DNA of 64,000 nucleotides, from assembly GCF_018812025.1 (NCBI RefSeq), contig NC_063045.1, positions 56,987,957-57,051,956 of the forward strand, given 5' to 3'. The notes beneath the pieces were generated by a model, which saw nothing but the letters and a program-made list of their open reading frames with translations, did not search any database and had not been told where the DNA came from. Source of the DNA: Megalobrama amblycephala. Lineage: Eukaryota; Chordata; Actinopteri; Cypriniformes; Xenocyprididae. Within the stretch, counting starts at the first letter, position 1, and each line of letters begins with the position of its first letter. Both the position numbers and the translations under genes were made by a program. Of the stretch, positions 59,401-64,000 are shown piece by piece.

Positions 59401-62400
59401 CAGCAAGCTTACCCCACCTGTACTTGGGCTCGAGTGAGAATCCTGCAATCAAGGAGGGAGATCGCTTTGTGCATTCAAAGTGCGATTAAGGGTAATCCAT
59501 TAACTCCGTGACGTAGGCCTCATCCTCTTCAGCGTGATTTTTATATCTATCACTCACCTCCTCATTCCTTCTCAGAACGTAAAGATGAGGAAACCCTGGC
59601 CTGAATTAGACTATTTTATCCGCGAATTTCAATTGATGTGCAGTCAGTGTGTTATGTGTGGCTTATCTGACATTTAGAGCTGGAACTGTTAGTTTAAACC
59701 AGTTTTTATCTGCCTGTTGAGATATCTCATTTCTCATTTCATCTCATTTATATGAATGCCATCTGATCAATATGTTTTCACTGTGATCCATGGCTGCATT
59801 TTCATACATTTGTGTCCGTGTCACCGGCCGCTGGGTTTATTCCTCTCTGGATTGTATTTGAGACCTCCTGACTCTACACTGCAGACAGCAGGAAAGGGAG
59901 GAAAACAAAGATGAGTGTCTGAGAGATAACAGAGAGGAGGAAGAGGACGGCGGAGAAGATACTGAGAGGAGAAAAATTTTTGCTGAGAGGCCCTTATTAG
60001 TTTCGCTACTACTATTCACTACTATTGCTCATACTTGTGGGTCTGATTGTGATATGGACATAAATTATATCTCAAATCGTGTGGAAAAGAAGTGTGTGAG
60101 TCCTTTTCTAAAGGAAAGGAAAATGTGCAAAAATCCCATAGACTGACATTGAAGGAGGTGCTGAGTGAAAATTATATCACAGTATATTACTACATCATTG
60201 TAACCGTAATGCCCATTAGGTCCCATATCATTTCAGCTGATCGTTGTATTATTTTGGTGTAAATGTTCCTCAGTTCATGCTTTCTCCTTTTTTAACTACA
60301 GTGATGACAACATGAAGCAGCATTCACAGCCAATTTTACTTCATTAAAGGGGACATATCATGAAAATCTGACTTTTTCCCTGTTTAAGTGCTATAATCGG
60401 GTCCCCGGTGCATCTACCAACCCAGAAAACGTGAAAAAGGACAACCCATTAACTTTTTGGCAAGCCTTTCTCTGCAAGCATATGAAAAAACGAGTCGCTT
60501 AGATTTCTCTCCCCTAGTGACTTAGGAAGGAGAGCTTATTATAATATTACTGCCCCTTAATCTGCACGTTTACACCCACAGCGTCATCATTTTGTTTTTG
60601 CAAACGAAAACGGTGTACCAGTTCTAACTCCATGGCAAAAGTCAGAGCAAAGCATGCTAACTGTTCTGTCGTTGGCTGCACAGATGTGCACAGAAAACTA
60701 TTTAGAGTCATTTTGGCTGCGTGAGATTCTCCAGCTTTGTTGTTGTTGAGCAAGTTGTTGTGGAGTTAAAGCTCCACCTCTTTTGAAAAGCGGGCAGGGA
60801 GCAGCAGATCATTTGTATTTAAAGGGACACACACAAAAACGGCGTGTTTTTGCTCACACCCAAATAGGGGCAAATTTGACAAGCTATAATAAATGATCTG
60901 TGGGATATTTTGAGCTGAAACTTCACAGACACATTCTGGGGACACCAGAGACTTATATTAAATTGTGTGAAAAGGGGCATTAAGCATTTAATGTGATGGA
61001 TTTATAAAAATAGTAGGACAAGACATGACTTTATCCATTGTGTATTGATTGGATTGTGGAAAGTAGCAGTTTCAGATCTGAAGATTTATTTGTTTGAGCT
61101 GCTTGATCACCCTTGATCAAGTTCTTTTTAATGTGTGTTTAAAACATCTATTACAATACACACACATATTCATTTACATTTAAAAATAATAGTTATATGG
61201 AAATGTATGTTTTGTACATGTATTAAAAATATATCTGCGGGGACTGGGTGAGATTAAATTATCACAATACATTACTACATAAACCAAAATATCCATTATG
61301 CAATGCAAGTCGTTTTGGATAAAAGCATCTGCTAAATACATAGATGCAAATGATTATGCCCATATAATTTCAGCTGTGTGTTGTATTACTGTGGTGTAAC
61401 TATAATTTTAAGAGTTTATTTTTAATTCTTTATTTAGAATGAATATGTATAAACCTTGTGCTGTAGCTGCCCAGCAGCACCATGTTTGTGGTGTTATTTT
61501 TTTGCTTTTAATCTCCCGGAGGATAATTCCGCTGTGATCCAATTAACACCTGCTCTGCCCTCCTATTTTAACAGTGGTAATCAGCTCACACTAATGCTGC
61601 AGGTATCAGAAGCAGCCATGCTCTCAGATCTCAGCGCCCAACGCTAGAACTGTCACGCTAATCCACTCAAACAATGTTCCTTCCTCCTGCATCTTTCATC
61701 TGCTCTGTTTATATCACTTGCGAGGGCCATATCACTCTTGACACCATAGAAGTGCATTTCATCCTGTGACTTTTGCCCTGTCTGGTCACCCAATCAGACG
61801 CTGAAACAGGCAGCAGTCTTTAACCGAGCCCCGTCCCCTCTACTCATGATGGTGGCCCATTATTGTTGCTATGGGAACAGTCTCAACTTTACCGTCTGTG
61901 CTGATCTTCTCCCTCTGTGCCACGTCGTCACCACGTGAGCGCATGGGTTGTTCAACTGGTAACTTCTGCTGTGCTTTGTTGAAAAGCAAACAAGTTGAAG
62001 ATGAGAAAGGAATTGCTGCAGCTGGCAGGATCGAGTGAAGTGAAAGGTCAAGGTGGCTGTCTGATAGAGGATTTTCTGAATTGGGATAGTGGTGTCTGTC
62101 CTGTGATTTAAGGATAATCTTCTCAACAGTAACTAATCCGCGGCCCACTGGTTAGGATGATGTTTTTGTTGTTATCCCTCATTCTTTGAGAGCTTTTACC
62201 GTCAGCACTGTACCAGTATCTGCGAGCTAAACTGTTTGGGTGAATCTCACAGAAGCAGTTTGCGTCATATTTTATCCTAAATCAAAAGAGGAAAAATATT
62301 AAATTGTTTTGCATAAAAAACAAAGCCTTTTAATGATGTTATTTTCATGACACCATGACAAATCAGGAACTTTCTTTGCAAGGCTGAATGCGTGTTTATG

Positions 62401-63199
62401 ATGAATATCCATAAAATATTGTATTGGTCTATCTTGTGTTTTCTTCACCTCGTGATATTGATTTGGTTATGAAAATACTGCTTTGTTGAAACAACTTCCC
62501 CCTTCAAAGCAAATTCTATTATATTTATTCATGGTGGTACAGCTGCTATTTGAGTTGTCTCTTTATTATTTGCCCTAATTATACTTATGTTTACTTTAGC
62601 ATGAATGCCTTTCAGGAATCGTGCTTTCAATAGGCGTCAATATAGCTACTGTTTTATTTGTTTTATATTTATAATACATTTTCTTGCATTGTGCAGTCTA
62701 AAAAGGTCAAAACTTTCCATCATTTATTCTGTTTCACACCTTATCTAACTGATCGCCTTCCTGCCTCTGTTGTCCAGGTTTCCTCTTGTTCAAGGATTTC
62801 TGCATGAACGAGATCGACGAGGCCGTTCCGCAGCTGAAGTTTTATGAGGAGGTAAAATTCTTTTTTCTTTGCAGGCAAGCTTCTGTATATTCCCATTAAT
62901 GTGGCAATTGTGCTTGTTTTTACTGAATTTGTTTGTATTTGACCTGATTTATCCTCATGCTGGTTATATGACCCGCAATGACATGGCTAGTCGACATGTT
63001 TTTTTTTTTCACTTCCATTCACCAGAAGAACACCATGTGTCCTATTAAAGAGCGTGGGATTGTGTCTGAGATGATGATAATCTTTTGTTCTTTTCAGATT
63101 AAAGAGTACGAGAAGTTGGATTCAGAAGAGGAGAGGCTAACTCGCAGTCGACAGATTTACGACGTCTACATAATGAAGGAGCTTCTGTCGTGTTCCCAT
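30429..63199 (+). CDS. grk3: G-protein-coupled receptor kinase 3 (beta-adrenergic kinase 2), 5' part
   Basis: Four coding exons join in phase to residues 1-122: 30429-30541, 38580-38656, 62778-62851 and 63098-63199. All splice sites are GT-AG. The start [20 protein letters not shown] is the N-terminal helix shared by GRK2/GRK3, needed for receptor-activated catalysis. Exons 2-4 open the RGS-homology domain. Residues such as [38 protein letters not shown] and [18 protein letters not shown] agree better with GRK3 than with GRK2. Family members phosphorylate activated GPCRs at the membrane, recruited by G-beta-gamma through a C-terminal PH domain; that domain and the kinase domain lie past the window. 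Introns are 8.0 kb, 24.1 kb and 0.25 kb. The ATG sits in AAGATGGCGG, a YY1-like context also seen at acads. Confidence 0.95.
30542..31935 (+). other. grk3 intron 1, 5' part
   Basis: Mostly unique-looking intron sequence. No exon, RNA gene or transposon with clear ends is seen. Confidence 0.4.
31937..32345. repeat. Left-end fragments of three hAT-like elements
   Basis: Three typical left termini follow one another without matching right ends: CAGGGCTCAACACTAAGC near 31937, TTAGGGATGGGTATTTTTCA near 32048 and TTAGGGCTGGGCGATATGAC near 32240. The last resembles the start of the complete element at 53814. Confidence 0.55.
32776..33732 (-). mobile_element. TTAA-flanked element, copy B (inverse of 11452-12411)
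   Basis: TTAA is at both ends (32776-32779 and 33729-33732) with TTAAAGGTGCC / GGCACCTTTAA termini. Read on the minus strand it matches copy A in acads nearly throughout, for example GTACACCCCGACTG and the CATTAGCAACATGCTAATG region. No transposase frame is visible. Confidence 0.75.
33975..34786. mobile_element. TTAA fold-back element in grk3 intron 1
   Basis: The ends TTAACGGATTAGTTCACTTC and GAAGTGAACTAATCCTTTAA are inverse and carry TTAA. The arms pair over about 380 bases (GAGGAAAACATTCCAGGATT against its inverse), with an A-run near 34197-34217. A related but more decayed copy lies at 42834-43540. Confidence 0.75.
34787..36255 (+). other. grk3 intron 1, mostly unique sequence
   Basis: No gene or complete transposon is seen. 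The stretch 35150-35345 has balanced base composition and TAAT-type motifs and is a candidate conserved non-coding element. A short (TTATG)n run lies near 35383-35398. Confidence 0.4.
36301..37286. mobile_element. Dispersed repeat carrying a zinc-finger remnant, copy 1
   Basis: The sequence is shared with 41068-41985 and 63541-63784, including GACTAGAAAAATAGTCTG and TTATCATATGCAGTAAAA. The right end CATCACACCCTTA is hAT-like. On the minus strand at 36469-36486 it encodes HTGEKP, followed across an in-frame stop by VCG, a decayed C2H2 finger linker. The left end is missing. Confidence 0.6.
37303..37835. mobile_element. TA-type MITE, old copy
   Basis: It starts ACTGTTCAAAGTTTTGGGGTT, shows the family interior (TTCAGCATCATTACTCCAGT) and ends with a decayed TTTACTGACC. 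It is expanded inside by an A/T-only stretch at about 37559-37622 and a poly-T run at about 37670-37694. Confidence 0.6.
37836..38579 (+). other. grk3 intron 1, 3' end
   Basis: 37836-38130 is A/T-rich. 38140-38460 is markedly richer in G+C, not repetitive within the window, and lies 120 bases before exon 2. No open frame with a family match is seen in it. Confidence 0.4.
38657..41040 (+). other. grk3 intron 2, first part
   Basis: Mostly unique intron sequence with no exon, RNA gene or complete transposon visible. Confidence 0.4.
41068..41985. mobile_element. Dispersed repeat carrying a zinc-finger remnant, copy 2
   Basis: This is the most complete copy. It starts TTAGGGTTGTGACAAGAC and ends near TCTCGTCACATTTTAA. 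Minus-strand HTGEKP is encoded at 41304-41321 and is followed by VS, stop, VCGK. TAGGG-type ends suggest hAT, but I found no target duplication. Confidence 0.6.
41986..42640 (+). other. grk3 intron 2 segment, no gene seen
   Basis: Unremarkable intron sequence. The open frames on both strands near 42212-42656 show no recognisable domain. Confidence 0.4.
42650..43540. repeat. Decayed Angel-like start, LINE/SINE tail and decayed TTAA fold-back
   Basis: 42650-42720 resembles the left end of the Angel-like family (AGTAGTTTACCCAAAAGTAA). 42751-42800 holds a GATGCTTTTATCCAAAGCAA segment like the 3' tail of teleost L2-type LINEs and SINEs. 42834-43540 is a copy of the 33975-34786 fold-back, with arms GAAAACATTCCAGAATTTTT and the inverse near 43470-43500. 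Confidence 0.55.
43541..44753 (+). other. grk3 intron 2 segment, mostly unique
   Basis: Includes a CT microsatellite (about 44028-44059) and a TAAT-rich unique stretch at 44480-44640 that could be a conserved non-coding element. No gene is visible; the Ser/Leu- and Arg/Glu-repeat frames here are translations of the CT run. Confidence 0.4.
44028..44059. repeat. (CT)n microsatellite
   Basis: About 16 uninterrupted CT dinucleotides. Confidence 0.9.
44762..46149. mobile_element. hAT-like element, 1.39 kb, exact 8-bp target duplication
   Basis: The ends are TAGGGATGGGTATCG and CGGTACCCATCCCTA. GCAGTAAC flanks both sides (44754-44761 and 46150-46157). Near the ends TTAACGGTA / CGGTACT motifs repeat. 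No frame resembling a hAT transposase is visible, so it is non-autonomous. Confidence 0.88.
46158..46565. mobile_element. MITE with GGCTACGTC-type ends
   Basis: The left end GGCTACGTCTACACTAATCC and right end TATTAGTGTGGACATGGCC are imperfect inverses, flanked by TAT on both sides. GAAACG / TCCACACT motifs recur inside. It begins directly beside the target duplication of the preceding hAT-like element. The superfamily is not settled. Confidence 0.6.
46612..46960. mobile_element. Angel-like element, left part
   Basis: It starts TTAAAGGGATAGTTCACCC, typical of the family, but no matching right end follows. The sequence fades into unique DNA near 46960. Confidence 0.6.
47436..48886. mobile_element. 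TA-type MITE interrupted by a hAT-like element
   Basis: The left piece 47436-47609 starts CACTACTATTCAATAGTTTG; the right piece 48589-48886 ends CTTTTGAACGGTAGTG followed by TA. The pieces join at the CAAAGAAT duplicated by the 47610-48588 insertion. The family matches 14797-15543. Confidence 0.75.
47610..48588. mobile_element. hAT-like element nested in a TA-type MITE
   Basis: The ends are TAGGGGTGTGCAC and TGGTACCATCCCTA. CAAAGAAT flanks both sides exactly (47602-47609 and 48589-48596). Subterminal AATATTC / GAATATT motifs occur near each end. No transposase frame is visible. Confidence 0.88.
49128..49400. mobile_element. Fold-back MITE
   Basis: The segment GCGTCTCATTTCGGAGGCTG followed by CATCCTCCGGAGGA at about 49140 is matched in inverse by TCCGGAGGATGCAGCCTCCA and AATGAGACG at about 49360-49388. 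The arms are about 80 bases around a centre near 49270. Target duplications are not clear. Confidence 0.65.
49401..50881 (+). other. grk3 intron 2 segment, no gene recognised
   Basis: Mostly unique sequence with an A-run near 49672-49692 and a T-run near 50861-50879. A 141-codon open frame on the minus strand (50512-50087) has no recognisable domain, no splice context and no promoter; I do not call it a gene. Confidence 0.4.
50882..51988. mobile_element. TTAA-flanked element, 1.1 kb
   Basis: It starts TTAAAGTGCACCTATTAGCC and ends GCATAATAGGGGCACTTTAA. These are inverse with a few changes, and TTAA is at both ends. No transposase frame is visible. Confidence 0.75.
52005..52256. mobile_element. 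Angel-like fold-back, diverged
   Basis: It starts TTAAAGGTATAGTTCAGCC and ends ACTTTCATTTTTGGGTGAAA. The arms pair around a centre near 52140. The right TTAA is lost. Confidence 0.65.
52306..53689. mobile_element. Possible long element with TTAACCCTTAAA-type ends
   Basis: The left TTAACCCTTAAAGACC is matched by the inverse TTTTTGAGGGTTAA at the right. The interior is A/T-rich with no recognised coding frame. The short inverted repeat may be chance. Confidence 0.35.
53814..54155. mobile_element. Near-perfect palindromic hAT-like MITE, 342 bp
   Basis: Two 159-base arms (53814-53972 and 53997-54155) are reverse complements with about three mismatches seen by eye, around a 24-base loop. The ends are TAGGGCTGGGCGATAT and its inverse. 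CAGGTAAC flanks both sides exactly (53806-53813 and 54156-54163). The perfect 8-bp duplication and arm identity point to a recent insertion. No coding capacity. Confidence 0.93.
54170..55313 (+). other. grk3 intron 2 segment
   Basis: Unique-looking sequence with a TG-rich run near 54722-54765. At 55250-55290 a CAGATGCTTTTATCCAATGC segment looks like a fish L2/SINE tail in minus orientation. No gene is visible. Confidence 0.4.
55314..58947. mobile_element. Element with GGGCCCTATG ends, interrupted by a hAT-like insertion
   Basis: The left end GGGCCCTATGATTTCAGCG is matched by the inverse GGATTTCATAGGGCCC ending near 58943. A second right-type end (CATTTCATAGGGCCCTA) occurs at about 58764-58780, so the right side is duplicated or holds two related copies. 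Target duplications are not clear. Confidence 0.6.
55470..58058. mobile_element. hAT-like element (CAGTGG-type), 2.6 kb, nested
   Basis: The ends are CAGTGGATCTCAGCC and TTGAGAACCACTG. GACTAGTG flanks both sides exactly (55462-55469 and 58059-58066). CAGTGGTTCTCA-type ends with 8-bp duplications are typical of the hAT/Charlie group. No long transposase frame remains; the longest frames are under 70 codons. It may itself hold further decayed repeats. Confidence 0.82.
58948..60343 (+). other. grk3 intron 2 segment
   Basis: 58980-59160 is very A/T-rich. 59230-59500 is of balanced composition, not repeated in the window and a candidate conserved non-coding element. No gene is visible. Confidence 0.4.
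60344..60983. mobile_element. TTAA-flanked element
   Basis: It starts TTAAAGGGGACATATCATGA and ends AAAGGGGCATTAA, with TTAA at both edges. The right part shares the segment GAGCTGAAACTTCACAGACA with the 11452/32776 family, so the two families are related at one end. Confidence 0.65.
60984..62777 (+). other. grk3 intron 2, 3' end
   Basis: 61301-61352 (AAGTCGTTTTGGATAAAAGC) resembles the 3' tail of fish L2-type LINEs/SINEs in plus orientation. The rest looks unique; 61490-61640 has TAAT motifs. No gene is visible. Confidence 0.4.
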
Positions 63200-63395
63200 G
63201 TAAGAATAAAATTTGGCAGATTAGATTATGTCTCTGCCACTTCAGTTCTATTAATTTTGAAACGTGTCAGTTACAGTATCCAATTTAGATCTGCGCCAGT
63301 CATGTCAAAGCTTTCTATTTGCTACATGATTATTTGCAAGATCAAATAGTGATCCAACAACTAATCAGTGAAGATAGATGAATGAATATATATAT

Positions 63396-63427
63396 AACTT
63401 GTCTAATCTCGTTCACTCAATTGCGTG

Positions 63428-63512
<85 letters not shown>

Positions 63513-63538
63513 ATTGAGTGAACGAGATTAGACAAGTT
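63396..63538. repeat. (TA)n tract between perfect 29-base inverted repeats
   Basis: An AACTTGTCTAATCTC... arm (63396-63424) is matched exactly in inverse at 63510-63538. Between them lies GTGTCTC and an uninterrupted AT run at 63432-63509. The whole can fold into one long hairpin. Confidence 0.9.
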
Positions 63539-63540
63539 TT

Positions 63541-63784
63541 TTTTACACAGTATTTTTAAGAAATCCTCAGTGATGAAATACACGACTAGAAAAATAATCT
63601 GCAGGTGCATTTGAAATGTTTTAACTAATAATCCTTGTAATGAAATTCATTTCAGCTCTACTTTCTGAGAATGAATTATCATATGCAGTAAAAGACAATA
63701 CTCAAGCACTGTAAAAGGTTTTGCCACAAACTCAACTGACTGGCCTCTCTCCTGTATGATTTCATATGAGTCTCTCAGACCTTA
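63541..63784. mobile_element. Dispersed repeat carrying a zinc-finger remnant, copy 3
   Basis: Matches copies at 36301 and 41068 (GACTAGAAAAATAATCTG and ATTATCATATGCAGTAAAAG). On the minus strand 63741-63758 encodes HTGERP. It is cut off on the right by another repeat. Confidence 0.6.
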
Positions 63785-64000
63785 AGGCCCCGGTATACTA
63801 CAAACGAAGTTCTTTTTCGTTCTTCGTTTAGGAGTAAAACGAAGTTCGAAATGCTTGACCAGCGATATACTGTAAATGAACATCTGACGCCGCCCACCCT
63901 GCTGAGAGCGACGGTTATATGAATATGTAAATATGTGCCATGCACTTTCTTCTCAGTAACAAAATAAACACAACAAAAATGAGAAAACAGCAAGCATTCA
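63785..64000. mobile_element. Start of a MITE running out of the window
   Basis: AGGCCCCGGTATACTACAAA with repeated CGAAGTTC motifs looks like the left terminus of a short DNA transposon. Its right end is beyond the window. Confidence 0.45.

Noticed and set aside
63413..63610. Ile/Tyr repeat frame near the window end
   Set aside because: Translation of the AT tract at 63432-63509.

Overview
The window is vertebrate nuclear DNA, most likely from a cyprinid-type teleost. The genes are split by GT-AG introns and encode animal proteins: a claudin, mitochondrial short-chain acyl-CoA dehydrogenase, two lens beta-crystallins and a G-protein-coupled receptor kinase. The introns are packed with short DNA transposons of kinds familiar from carp and zebrafish genomes: fold-back elements on TTAA sites, hAT-like elements with 8-bp target duplications, and TA-flanked elements. 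There is no bacterial, organellar or viral gene content and no CRISPR array.

Layout. 1-2000: non-coding, with degraded MITE-like DNA. 2158-2811 (+): single-exon claudin with a TATA-like box and a long 3' UTR. 3778-6060: a transposon cluster, including a 1.5-kb block built of short repeated motifs. 7147-18281 (-): acads, ten coding exons, 406 residues, with introns holding at least seven mobile elements. 19346-21342 (-): crybb1, five coding exons plus a non-coding first exon, 232 residues. 21343-24171: divergent intergenic region between two crystallin promoters. 24172-27323 (+): cryba4, five coding exons plus a non-coding first exon, 196 residues. 30429-63199 (+): the first four coding exons of grk3 (residues 1-122); the kinase and PH domains lie beyond the window. 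grk3 introns 1 and 2 (8.0 and 24.1 kb) carry most of the repeats.

How the genes relate. crybb1 and cryba4 are a head-to-head lens beta-crystallin pair. Their products belong to one family of soluble lens structural proteins that form oligomers, so shared lens regulation from the 2.8 kb between them is plausible. From general knowledge, the CRYBB1-CRYBA4-GRK3 neighbourhood resembles human 22q. acads acts in mitochondrial fatty-acid oxidation, grk3 in GPCR desensitisation and the claudin in tight junctions; I see no functional link among these three.

I did not find a new biological system. The sequence-supported points of most interest are structural: a 342-bp almost perfect palindromic hAT-like MITE with intact target duplications, a 1.7-kb fold-back in an acads intron, three cases of transposon nesting, a dispersed grk3-intron repeat that carries a broken C2H2 zinc-finger linker, and a motif-array transposon block. 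All exon boundaries were read by eye from splice signals, reading phase and protein similarity; no alignment was run.
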